A model generated the notes under the pieces. The model searched no databases and was not told the DNA's origin. It was given only the letters and a program-made list of their open reading frames with translations. 27,500 bases of DNA from Monoplex corrugatus (Eukaryota; Mollusca; Gastropoda; Littorinimorpha; Ranellidae): positions 45,328,486-45,355,985 of the forward strand of contig JAPXFY010000031.1 of NCBI GenBank assembly GCA_030674185.1, in the 5' to 3' direction. This document shows positions 18,005-27,215 of the stretch, one piece after another (position 1 is the first letter of the stretch; each line of letters opens with the position of its first letter). A program made the position numbers and the translations under genes.

Positions 18005-19730
18005 AGTGAACTGGAAGTGATAGACAATTGATCAAGAGTTGAAGTGACCTGGAAGTGATAGACAATTGATAATAGAGTTGAAGTGACCTGAAGTGATAGA
18101 CATATCAGAGAATTGAAGTGACCGGAAGTGATAGACAATTGATAATGATGAATGATGGAAGTCATAGACAATTGATATAGAGTTGAAGTGACTGGAGTGA
18201 TAGACAATTGATCAGAGAATTGAAGTGACCTGGAAGTGATAGACAATTACAGAGAATTGAAGTGACTGGAAGTGATAGACAATTGATATAGAGTTGAAGT
18301 GACCTAGAAGTGATAGACAATTAATCAGAGAATTGAAGTGACCTGGAAGTGATAGACAATTGATCAGAGATTGAAGTGACCTGGAAGTGATAGACAATTA
18401 ATCAGAGAATCGAAGTGACCTGGAAGTGATAGACAATTGATCAATAGAGTTGAAGTGACCTGGAAGTCATAGACAATTAATCAGAGAATTGAAGTGACCT
18501 GAAGTGATAGACAATTAATCAGAGAATGAAGTGACCTAGAAGTGATAGACAATGAATGATTAGAGAATTGAAGTGATAGACAATTGATCAGAGAGTTGAG
18601 TGACCTGAAGTGATAGACAATTATCAGAGAATTGAAGTGACCTGAAGTGATAGACAATTGATAATAATTGAAGTGACCTGGAAGTGATAGACAATTAATC
18701 AGAGAATTGAAGTGACCTGGAAGTGATAGACAATTAATCAGAAAATTGAAGTGACCTGGAAGTGATAGACAATTGATCAGAAGTTGAAGTGACTGGAAGT
18801 GATTACAATTAATCAGAAATTGAAGTGACCTAGAAGTGATAGACAATTGAATCAGAAATTGAAGTGACCTGGAAGTGATAGACAATTGATCAGAAGATTG
18901 AAGTGACCTGGAAGTGATAGACAATTGAATCAGAGAATTGAAGTGACTGAAGTGATAGACAATTAACCAGAAAATTGAAGTGACCTGGGAAGTGATAGAA
19001 CATTGACCCAGAAAATTGAAGTGACCTGGAAGTGATAGACAATTGAATGAGAGAATTGAAAAAATTAAAGAGTTGAAGTGACCTGGAAGTGATAGACAAT
19101 TGATCAGAGAATTGAAGTGACCGGGAAAGTGATAGACAATTGAATCAGAAATTGAAGTGACCTGGAAGTGATAGACAATTGACCAGAGAAGTTGAAGTGA
19201 CCTAGAAGTGATATACAATTAATCAGAGAATGAAGTGACCTGGAAGTGATAGACAATTAGATCAAGAATTGAAGTGACCTGGAAGTGATAGACAATTGAT
19301 AAGAGATTGAAGTGACCTAGAAGTGATAGACAATTAATCAGAGAATCGAAGTGACCTAGAAGTGATAGACAATTAAATCAGAGAATTGAAGTGACCTGAA
19401 GTGATAGACAATTGATCAGAGAAGTTGAAGTGACCTGGAAGTGATATGACAATTAATCAGAGAAATACGAAGTGATAGACATAGATAAGTAGGATAGACA
19501 ATTGATCAGAGAATTGAAGTGACCTGGAAGTGATAGACAATTGATCAGAGAATTGAAGTGACATAGGAAGTGATAGACAATTGATCAGAGATTGAAGTGA
19601 CCTGGAAGTGATAGACAATTAATCAGAGATAATGGGGAAGTGATAAATGATAAGTTAAATGAAGATAGTTGAAAAACAGAAGAATTGAAGTGATCACATG
19701 TGACTAAGTGATAGACAATTGACCAGAAAG
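18005..19730 (+). repeat. 39-bp tandem array, irregular
   Basis: About 43 units near 39 bp: GAAGTGACCTGGAAGTGATA, GACAATTGATCAGAGAATT. Nearly every unit has one- to three-base gains or losses (CCTGGAAG/CCTGAAG, TTGATC/TTAATC/TTGAATC, GAGAATT/GAGATT). GAAGTGA occurs twice per unit, so the unit itself looks like an older short duplication. Minus-strand frames of Ser-Leu-Thr type (to 245 codons) are array translations. Confidence 0.95.
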
Positions 19731-20295
19731 ACTTGGAACTGATAACAAATATCACATCACCATTATCATCATCATCAATATCATCATCAACAAAACAAAA
19801 GCAATAATAGACGCCTGCAATCGATGGAGGTGATGACAGTGGCGAGGAGGTGTGTGATGTTGAATAAGATTGGAACACAAGCACAAGAAATCTGACGATT
19901 GCGAGAAGGAGAGAAGGTGGAAGATGATGAAATAAACAACAAGACGTTGGACTGACAACTAGCAACAACAGTGCTGACGTAACAACAACAACATCAGATT
20001 TTTAAAGAATGATAGTAATAACATTACTGAGATTCCTGACGATGTTCTGGGTTGTGTGGTTCTAAAACTAGGACCACAGCAAGCAGAATTTGATGAATGA
20101 CCGCGCTAGAAAACAACACAACAACAACAACAAAAAAACAACGAAATAGAAGACATAACATACATGTAATAGAAAGACTTGGATTTGACAACAACAAAAC
20201 GATAACGAAGTTTTACGTCACAGGAAGTTAACGACATTCCTTACTATGTGGACTGGCTGGCTGCTTTGACTGACCCCTGGACTCAGGTGTCCAGT
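19731..20295. other. Unique sequence with (ATC) and (CAA) patches
   Basis: ATC-rich sequence at about 19755-19790 and AACAACAAC patches near 19960-20140. No gene supported. Confidence 0.5.
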
Positions 20296-20421
20296 TCACC
20301 AGTCCATTTCCCCACATACTAAAAGTTGGCCTGTTCATTGTCCAGCAACGTTAGTGCTCCAATCATTCTGGTGGTGTCAGCTGAATATCTTATTGGTCTC
20401 GTTCCCTTGGCCAGTTTCCAG
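20296..20421 (-). pseudogene. Decayed copy of the exon-like sequence at 22865
   Basis: In one minus-strand frame it reads HHQNDWSTNVAGQ then TGQLLVCGEMDW before a stop. This matches CHYQNGWSVKVGGEK and ASCYVVGWNWL of the other copy in order and frame. It has TGA where the other copy has a cysteine codon, a second TGA, and misses about eight codons upstream. DNA similarity is strongest in GCTCCAA(T/C)CATTCTGGT. It is a broken paralogue, exon duplicate or repeat copy. Confidence 0.5.
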
Positions 20422-20659
20422 ACTTTGCCAGCGCGTAAGTTTATATATTTTTCTCTCTCTCACAAACTCGAGGAATTTACCAGACAACTAAGATAGCTTC
20501 GAGCAGATTTGGGTAGAGCTCATATGTGGTTGCCCGTGTATAATGAATCCTCTGGGCAAACTACCTCTACTCTTGACTCTAAGAAAGTAAGATGATTATA
20601 AAAAGTTGGACCGATTTCAATTGAAACTTGACGATCCAATTGAAACTTGATGGCGGTGA
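20422..20659. other. Unique sequence
   Basis: Contains a short direct repeat (CCAATTGAAACTTGATGG type, about 20614-20655). No gene seen. Confidence 0.4.
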
Positions 20660-20911
20660 GACGAAAAGACAAGACAGACACTTGAGAAAACTCCTCGACT
20701 GAGGACTAACGGCAGCGTCCAACAGCGACACAAAAAGAGACTTTCCTAACGACTGACGACAACTGGTGACAGGTGTGAACAAGTGGAGTGACCATGTCTG
20801 GTAGGTGTACAGCTCCAAGGACTTGAAGAAGACAGACAGCAAAGGATGTGAATCACTGATCCTGACTTTGAGCTGGACGTCCAGTCATGAACAAGCGTGC
20901 GCCACGAGAGG
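20660..20911 (+). other. Possible 5' exon ending at a strong splice-donor sequence
   Basis: Purine- and CA-rich sequence of the sort seen in 5' UTRs, ending in CACGAGAGG followed by GTAAGTG (20912 on), a near-perfect match to the metazoan donor consensus. An ATG at 20887 opens MNKRAPREG up to the donor. No partner exon or acceptor could be assigned, and the sequence beyond is a simple repeat. This is only a candidate; a chance donor is quite possible. Confidence 0.2.
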
Positions 20912-20917
20912 GTAAGT

Positions 20918-21898
20918 GTTTGTGGTGTGGTGTGGTGTGGTGTGGTGTGGTGTGGTGTGATGTTGTGTTGTGTGTGGTGTTTTGTGTGATGTGGTGTGGT
21001 GTGGTGTTTTGTTTTGTGTGATGTGGTGTGGTGTGGTGTTTTGTGTGATGTGGTGTGGTGTGGTGTAGTGTTTTGTGTGATGTGGTGTGGTGTGTGGTGT
21101 TTTGTGTGGTATGTGGTGTGATGTGGTGTGGTGATGTGGTGTTTTGTGTGGTGTGGTGTGGTGTGGTGTTTTGTGATGTGGTGTGTGGTGTGGTGTTTTG
21201 TGTGATGTGGTGTTGTGTGGGTGTTGTGTGGTGTTTTGTGTGGTGTGGTGTGTGGTGTTGTGTTGTGTGGTGTGATGTTGTGTGGTGTGGTGTTGTGTGG
21301 TGTGGTGTGATGTGGTCTGTTGTGTTGTGATATAGTATGGTGTGCCGCACTGTGGTGTGTGGTGTGTTGTGCTGTGTTGTGATGTAGTGTAGTGTGTTGT
21401 GGTTTGATGTATGATGTGATGTTGTGTTGTGTGGTGTTATGTGGTGATGTTGTGTTGTGTGGTGTGATGTGGTCTGTTGTGTTGTTGATATAGTATGGTG
21501 TGCCGCACTGTGGTGTGTGGTGTGTTGTGCTGTGTTGTGATGTAGTGTAGCGTGGTGTGTTGTGGTTTGATGTATGATGTGATGTTGTGTTGTGTGGTGT
21601 GATGTATTGTGTGATATTGTGTGGTGTGATGTGGTGTTGTGAGATGTGTGGTGTGATGTTGTGTTATGTGGTGTGGTGTGATGTATGGTGTGATGTGGTG
21701 TTGTGTTGTGATGTGTTGTGTTGTGGTTTGATGTATGGTGTTATGTGGTGTGATGTGTGTTGTGTTGTGTGGTGAGATGTATGGTGTGGTGTTGTGTGTG
21801 CTGTTGTGTGCTGTGTTGTGATGTAGAGTGATGTGTTGTGGTTTGATGTATGGTGTTGCAGTGTGGTGTGTGGTGGTGTGTTGTGGTGTGATGTGTTG
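20918..21898 (+). repeat. TGTGG-type pentanucleotide array
   Basis: GTGTG(G/A)T(G/T)-type repeats for nearly 1 kb, with TTTTGTG and GATGTGG variants. Within it a block from GATATAGTATGGTGTGCCGC (21329) is repeated at 21487, 158 bp on. The Thr-His-rich minus-strand frames (165 and 216 codons) are array translations. Confidence 0.95.

Positions 21899-21953
<55 letters not shown>
21899..21953 (+). repeat. (GAT)n microsatellite
   Basis: About 18 GAT units at the end of the TGTGG array. It resembles the tails of LINE copies A-E, but no LINE protein sequence precedes it. Confidence 0.97.
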
Positions 21954-22483
21954 ACCAACCTCCATCTCCATTCCCAGACCTGGGACACAACAAAATAGTT
22001 GTGTATAACATTCACGTTCAGATTCCCCTTGAAGACAGCGAGTGGCTGTCTGATTTCAGCAGGCGCGCAACCTGAAAGTAACAACATGGGTTAAAAAGTA
22101 GGTTACTGTTACTGTTTCCGTTATTTTTGTTTAAAGCCCAGCCGACTGCGTAGAGCCATATCAGGGGTATAACCGCTTCAAAACATACACAATACTTCAT
22201 CAGAGGAAAAAGGAAAGAAAATTAAGTCGACATATCAATGCATTTGTGCACATAATCTAAGGAGATGCCCCTGGCGTTGACCACTCCGTCCAATTTATCG
22301 CACATGGGATTAAAAAAAAACTAATTCAAACATAACTAAGGACACTAAAACATGTATAAAAAAGGGCCTAAATTACCTAAAATTGCTTTCGCATATCTCT
22401 TTTTCCTAGAGCCAAAAATATACTAAATGCATGTATCCAGTTATCAGTGATAAAGTACGTAAGATTTTATCGAACACATACAG
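21954..22483. other. Unique sequence, no gene seen
   Basis: No supported feature. Starts right after the GAT tract with CCAACCTCCATCTCC. Confidence 0.5.
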
Positions 22484-22681
22484 GTGAATGGACCATCAGG
22501 ACAGAAAATGACAGAAAGAAATGACAGAAAGCAAAGGAGCAAGGCAAAAGCAAAGAGATTGACAGAAAGGAAATTTCTAGCACACAATTTCCAGAAGGTG
22601 GGAATACCATTTACACTGAAAGAGCCCCCAGCATCCCCACTGGGGTTAAAAGTAGGTACATGTGTGCAGAAAACGTGTTGA
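22484..22681 (+). CDS. Small basic open frame, hypothetical
   Basis: Sixty-five codons from ATG, starting MNGPSGQKMTERNDRK and followed by a Lys/Arg/Ala-rich stretch (KQRSKAKAKRLTERK), ending VGTCVQKTC. An AATAAA lies three bases after the stop. A sequence like a splice acceptor (ACATACAG/GTG) lies just before the ATG. It has no recognised domain or partner exon, and a minus-strand frame overlaps it. It could be a terminal exon, a transposon relic or chance. Confidence 0.15.
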   Translation: MNGPSGQKMTERNDRKQRSKAKAKRLTERKFLAHNFQKVGIPFTLKEPPASPLGLKVGTCVQKTC

Positions 22682-22798
22682 CAAATAAAGAAACAAGTGA
22701 AGTGCATGTCTTTGTATTGCAATAATCTGACGTCTGTTTAAACAGCATGGAGCATAATAATCACTGGAACACTCCACATCTCCACCACATGTTTTGCC

Positions 22799-22840
22799 GG
22801 GGGGGTGGGGGTTGGGGTTGGGGAGTGGGAAGGGGCAGGT
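22799..22840 (+). repeat. G-run cluster, G-quadruplex candidate
   Basis: Runs of seven, five, four and four G separated by T or TT, then GGG and GGGG. Four or more runs with loops of one or two bases is a strong quadruplex pattern. Confidence 0.75.
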
Positions 22841-22864
22841 CATGTATCAGCGAGAGCCAGTATC

Positions 22865-22981
22865 TCAGAGCCAGTTCCAGCCCACAACATAACAGCTGGC
22901 CTTCTCTCCGCCCACCTTAACGCTCCAACCATTCTGGTAGTGGCAGCTTAGTGTTTCGTACTTGTAAGTCATGTCCTCCCC
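22865..22981 (-). CDS. Candidate terminal exon with a Cys/Trp-rich C-terminus, unknown protein
   Basis: On the minus strand 38 codons are open, reading GEDMTYKYETLSCHYQNGW, then SVKVGGEKASCYVVGWNWL, and ending with TGA (22865-22867). The two cysteines and four aromatic-rich blocks suggest a small extracellular or secreted fold, but no family is recognised. The frame is preceded by an in-frame TGA at 22982-22984 and then more open sequence (PARNPVYGQDFEM). So either an intron boundary falls between, or this copy is also damaged. The decayed relative at 20296-20421 is on the same strand, 2.5 kb away in the downstream direction of this strand. Coding status is unproved. Confidence 0.35.
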   Translation of the reverse strand, partial: GEDMTYKYETLSCHYQNGWSVKVGGEKASCYVVGWNWL

Positions 22982-22984
22982 TCA

Positions 22985-23311
22985 CATCTCAAAATCTTGG
23001 CCATACACAGGGTTTCGCGCAGGCTTAAAGCGTCTGGCGGATTATTGATGACTTATGTGGCTAGAGTTTACGTAGAACTTAAAGGTAGAGCTCCCATTTT
23101 CCAATCTGCTGGCATGAATTTGCACAGGTGTGAATCACCCAGCAAATAACAAACAAAGCTGTATAAGAAAAGTTAAGTGTCGAGAGAAAATTGCTACCAA
23201 AAGTCAAATCAGCACAACTGGCTTACTTTTGACATGTCATGCGGCATGATTCTCTCCCCAGGTCCATTGTCACTTGAAGAGTGGACGGTCAAATAGCAAG
23301 AGGTTGTCCAA
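22985..23311. other. Unique sequence, no gene seen
   Basis: A sequence like a splice acceptor (TTCTCTCCCCAG, ending 23261) is present, but the following sequence is a LINE remnant. No gene called. Confidence 0.45.
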
Positions 23312-23406
23312 GAGGACCATGGACAGACAAGAGGACCGTGGACAGACAAGAGAACCATGGACAGAAAAGAGGACTATGGACAGACAAGAGGACCATGGAC
23401 AGTCGA
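23312..23406 (+). repeat. 19-bp tandem array
   Basis: Five units of 19 bp (GAGGACCATGGACAGACAA) with single-base changes. It stands directly before the LINE C-terminal remnant and seems to have grown inside it. Confidence 0.92.
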
Positions 23407-23518
23407 TGTCAATGACTGGACAGAGAAAAGTCTGGCTGAATGTGTCCACTCAACGCAGGACAGGACGACCTGGAGAATGGTGACACACCCATCTCTGGAC
23501 CACACGGAGGGCATCTAG
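23407..23518 (+). pseudogene. LINE polyprotein C-terminal remnant
   Basis: One plus-strand frame reads VNDWTEKSLAECVHSTQDRT, then TWRMVTHPSLDHTEGI and a TAG stop at about 23516-23518. This is the usual last segment of endonuclease/reverse-transcriptase LINE proteins (WT..SL.E.V...QDR..WR.MV). It is followed at once by GAAGAAGAAG, in keeping with a LINE whose tail is a trinucleotide repeat. Confidence 0.55.
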
Positions 23519-23735
23519 AAGAAGAAGATGATGAAGAAGAAAGAAAGAAAGAAAGAAAAAGAGAGAGAGAAAAAAAAAGAAGAAAGAAGAAGAAGAAGAA
23601 AAGAAGAAGGAGGAGAAGAAGAAGAAGATGAAAAAGAAAAAAAAGAAGAAGAAGAAAGAAGAAAGAAGAAGAAGAAAAGATTAAGAAGGAGAAGAAGATG
23701 AAGATGAAAAAGAAAAAGAAAAAGATGAAGAAATA

Positions 23736-23771
<36 letters not shown>

Positions 23772-23986
23772 AAAAGGAAGAGGAGAAGAAGAAGAGGAGG
23801 AGGATGAAAGAAGAAGAAGCAAAAGAAGAAGAAGCAAAAGAAGAAGAAGAAAGAAAAAGGAGAAGACGAAGAAGAAGAAGAAGAAGAAGAAGAAGAAGAA
23901 GAAGAAGAAGAAGAAGAAGAAGAAGAAGAAGAAGGAGGAGGAAGAGGAAGAGAAGAAGAAGAAGAAGAAGAAGAAGAAGAAGAAAA
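23519..23986 (+). repeat. Long purine tract, (GAA)n-rich
   Basis: About 470 bp of almost pure purine: GAA, GAAA and GGA blocks, with a few T. The longest clean GAA run is at about 23865-23932. Lys/Arg/Glu frames on the plus strand and Phe/Leu/Ser frames on the minus strand are translations of the tract. Homopurine GAA tracts can form triplex DNA. Confidence 0.97.
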
Positions 23987-24003
23987 ACAACAACAACAAC
24001 AGC

Positions 24004-24037
<34 letters not shown>

Positions 24038-24038
24038 G
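23987..24038 (+). repeat. (CAA)n microsatellite
   Basis: About 17 CAA units, one interrupted by CAG, immediately after the GAA tract. Confidence 0.97.
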
Positions 24039-24224
24039 AGAGACTGTCTATGTGCATGCTTTCCCCAGTCTACCAGCTATGAATGGGCACCTGATCCTCT
24101 TCAGAGTCAGGGAAGCTAAAACAGCGAAGAAGAGAAGTGGGACCAACCCTTAAAGAAGGTGATCTGAGTAGTGTACCACATCACTCTCCCCTTATGATGA
24201 TCCGGTTTATGGTTATGTGACTAC
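24039..24224. other. Unique sequence
   Basis: No gene seen. The end merges into the first unit of the 64-bp array. Confidence 0.45.
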
Positions 24225-26560
24225 CTGTAGAACTGTTTGGGTGTTTGTGATGAAGCCATTAGAGGCTTGAAGGTCTGATGTCTATAATGTCACGGCATCA
24301 TCATCATCATGTGCCCCGCCGCATGGTGATGGCAATCATGGCCCTCCACACGAATCTATCCCTTGTCGCTGCTAGTACATCTCCCATCCTCTCTGTCCTC
24401 AGCCACCCTGCAAGTCTGTTCAATACATTATAATGCCATGTATTGCTAGATATTGATAGACCATTTATGATGAAGCCATTGGGAGCCTGAGGGTTGGATG
24501 TCTGTAGTATAATGTATTGCTGGACCATTTGTGATGACACCATTGGGGGCTTGAAGATGGAATGTCTGTAATATAATGTGTTGCTAGACCATTTGTGATG
24601 AAGCAATTTTGGGCTTGAAGATGGGATGTCTATAATATCAATATATTGCTAGACCATTTGTGATGAAGCCATTTTGGGTTTGATGTCTATAATATCATAT
24701 ATTGCTAGACCATTTGTGAAGAAGCCATTGCCATATTGAAGGTTGGATGTCTATAATGTCATGTGTTACTAAACCATTAAAATGCCATCACAGGCTTGAA
24801 AGTGGGATGTCTATGATATAGTGTATTACTAGACCATATGTAATGAAGCTATCACAGGCTTGAAGGTGGGATGTCTATGATATAGTGTATTACTAGACCA
24901 TATGTAATAAAGCCATCACAGGCTTGAAGGTGGGATGTCTATGATGTAGTGTATTACTAGACCATATGTAATGAAACTGTTGTAGGCTTGAAGGTGGAAT
25001 GTCTATGATATAGTGTATTACTAGTCCATATGTAATGAAGCTGTTGTAGGCTTGAAGGTGGGATGTCTATGATATAGTGTATTACTAGACCACATGTAAT
25101 AAAGCCATCACAGGCTTGAAGGTGGGATGTCTATGATGTAGTGTATTACTAGACCATATGTTATGAAGCTGTTGTAGGCTTGAAGGTGGGATGTCTATGA
25201 TGTAGTGTATTACTAGACCATATGTAATGAAGCTGTTGTAGGCTTGAAGGTGGATGTCTATAATATTGTGTATTACTAGACCATATGTGATGAAGCTATT
25301 GTAGGCTTGATGGCTGGATGTCTATGATATAGTGTATTACTAGACCATACGTAATAAAACTATTGTAGGCTTGATGGCTGGGTGTCTATGATATAGTGTA
25401 TTACTAGACCATATGTAATAAAACTATTGTAGGCTTGATGGCTGGATGTCTATGATATAGTGTATTACTAGACCATATGTAATGAAGCTGTTGTAGGCTT
25501 GAAGGCTGGATGTCTATGATATAGTGTACTACTAGACCATATGTAATAAAGCTATTGTAGGCTTGAAGGTGGGATGTCTATGATATAGTGTATTACTAGA
25601 CCATATGTAATAAAGCTGTTGTAGGCTTGAAGGTGGGATGTCTATGATATAGTGTATTACTAGACCATATGTGATGAAGCCATCACAGGCTTGAAGGTGG
25701 GATGTCTATGATATAGTGTATTACTAGACCATATGTAATAAAGCTGTTGTAGGCTTGAAGGTGGGATGTCTATGATATAGTGTATTACTAGACCATATGT
25801 AATAAAGCTGTTGTAGGCTTGAAGGTGGGATGTCTATGATGTAGTGTATTACTAGACCATATGTAATAAAGCTGTTGTAGGCTTGATGGCTGGATGTCTA
25901 TGATATAGTGTATTACTAGGCCATATGTAATGAAGCTATCACAGGCTTGAAGGTGGGACGTCTATGATATAGTGTATTACTAGACCATATGTAATAAAGC
26001 TATTGTAGGCTTGATGGCTGGATGTCTATGATATAGTGTATTATTAGACCATATGTAATAAAGCTATTGTAGGCTTGATGGCTGGATGTCTATGATATAG
26101 TGTATTATTAGACCATATGTAATAAAGCTATTGTAGGCTTGATGGCTGGATGTCTATGATATAGTGTATTACTAGACCATATGTAATAAAGCTGTTGTAG
26201 GCTTGAAGGTGGAATGTCTATGATATAGTGTATTACTAGACCATATGTAATAAAGCTAATGTAGGCTTGATGGCTGGATGTCTATGATATAGTGTATTAC
26301 TAGACCATATGTAATAAAGCTGTTGTAGGCTTGAAGGTGGGATGTCTATGATATAGTGTATTACTAGACCATATGTAATAAAGCTGTTGTAGGCTTGATG
26401 GCTGGATGTCTATGATATAGTGTATTACTAGGCCATATGTAATGAAGCTATCACAGGCTTGAAGGTGGGACGTCTATGATATAGTGTATTACTAGACCAT
26501 ATGTGATGAAGCTGTTGTAGGCTTGAAGGTGGGATGTCTATAATGTCATGTGTTACTAGA
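24225..26560 (+). repeat. 64-bp tandem array
   Basis: About 34 units near 64 bp: AGGCTTGAAGGTGGGATGTC, TATGATATAGTGTATTACTA, GACCATATGTAATAAAGCTG, TTGT. The first units (to about 24780) are diverged and the rest regular. Three linked variants recur: TTGTAGGCTTGATGGCTGG, TTGTAGGCTTGAAGGTGGG and ATCACAGGCTTGAAGGTGGG. Most units in the right half carry AATAAA. One unit near the left end is interrupted by LINE copy E. Confidence 0.96.
24295..24428 (-). mobile_element. Truncated LINE, copy E, inserted in the 64-bp array
   Basis: (ATC)n at the left end, then the minus-strand C-terminal region with ATRDRFVWRAMIAITMRRGT before the stop. It is bounded by TATAATGTCACG (24283-24294) and TATAATGCCATG (24429-24440), which match each other at 10 of 12 bases and match the array unit. 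That is a slightly decayed target duplication. Confidence 0.85.
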
Positions 26561-26711
26561 CCATCCGTACATAAACTGTACTGTTTAAATACTTGTAATC
26601 AAACTGATCACGATTATTTTTAGATGTCTGTAATGTCATGCATTGCTAGACCACCCATACATAAACCGTACTGTTTAAATACTTGTAATCAAACCGATCA
26701 CGATTATTTTT
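26534..26711 (+). repeat. 90-bp duplication at the right edge of the array
   Basis: Two copies 90 bp apart (26534 and 26624) of a longer form of the unit, containing GTACTGTTTAAATACTTGTA and ATCACGATTATTTTTA. The period is a multiple of three. The first copy ends in TAG immediately before the ATG of the second. Confidence 0.9.
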
Positions 26712-26866
26712 ATAAAGTTGATGACAACAAACTAAAACCTAGCCGTATCCATCATCAGATGTGGTCTGACCATATTGACGAGGAACTGAAAAACAAAACA
26801 CAAAGAAAGAAATGGTGGCACCAAACTGATACCATTTCTGTTACCGCATTGTTCGTCGATGCTTGA
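26624..26866 (+). CDS. Possible terminal exon, unknown protein
   Basis: Eighty codons are open. The first ~29 lie in the 90-bp duplicated segment and the rest is unique, reading YKVDDNKLKPSRIHHQMW, SDHIDEELKNKTQRKKWWHQ, and ending VTALFVDA then TGA. The unique part is charged and helix-like, and the DNA after the stop looks like a 3' UTR with an AATAAA. TTATTTTTAG just before 26624 fits a weak splice acceptor. Against it, the duplicated part shows mostly amino-acid-changing differences between copies, so that part is not under protein constraint. No family is recognised. Confidence 0.25.
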   Translation: MSVMSCIARPPIHKPYCLNTCNQTDHDYFYKVDDNKLKPSRIHHQMWSDHIDEELKNKTQRKKWWHQTDTISVTALFVDA

Positions 26867-27090
26867 TTATCGTTCAGCAAAGGGATGTGGTTTGTGAAAC
26901 GGGTTCATAGGGCAAATGTTGACATGTGTTTAAATGTTAATGTTCATTTTCAAACTTCCAGTGTATGAAATATCGTTATGTATATTCTGTGTGCTGTATG
27001 GAGTTCATGTGTCAACATTGTCTTTTCATACGTGTAAACGTTTTGTTGTCATTTTTCGTTGCCACATTGTGTAATAAATGTTTGTTTGTT
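26867..27090 (+). other. 3' UTR-like sequence with poly(A) signal
   Basis: AT-rich with no open frame, ending in AATAAA at 27073-27078 and a T/G-rich TGTTTGTTTGTTGTG directly after. That is the arrangement of a metazoan cleavage and polyadenylation site, except that the T/G element is very close. It supports, weakly, a plus-strand gene ending here. Confidence 0.3.
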
Positions 27091-27215
27091 GTGAAACAAA
27101 AGATGAAAAATTAACAACAACAACAACAACAACAAAAACAAAAAACAAAAAAACGAACAAACAACAATGAAAAATAAAACAACTAAAAAAGAAAAAAAAA
27201 TTGTGGAAGACCTGT
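27091..27215 (+). repeat. A-rich (CAA)n low-complexity tract
   Basis: AACAACAAC and AAAAACAAAA blocks. The minus-strand Phe/Val frames here are translations of it. Confidence 0.9.

Noticed and set aside
18005..19730. CRISPR-like or protein-repeat reading of the 39-bp array
   Set aside because: No spacers; the repeat has many frame-breaking gaps, so it cannot encode a repeat protein.
20579..20842. 87-codon minus-strand frame with hydrophobic ends
   Set aside because: No homology pattern, upstream signal or compositional support; the opposite strand looks more UTR-like.
21437..22087. 216-codon frame rich in Thr, His and Ser
   Set aside because: Translation of the TGTGG array and the GAT tract.
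23409..24082. Poly-Leu/Phe/Ser and poly-Lys/Arg frames resembling membrane or nuclear proteins
   Set aside because: They follow from the purine tract; frames on both strands are open for the same reason.
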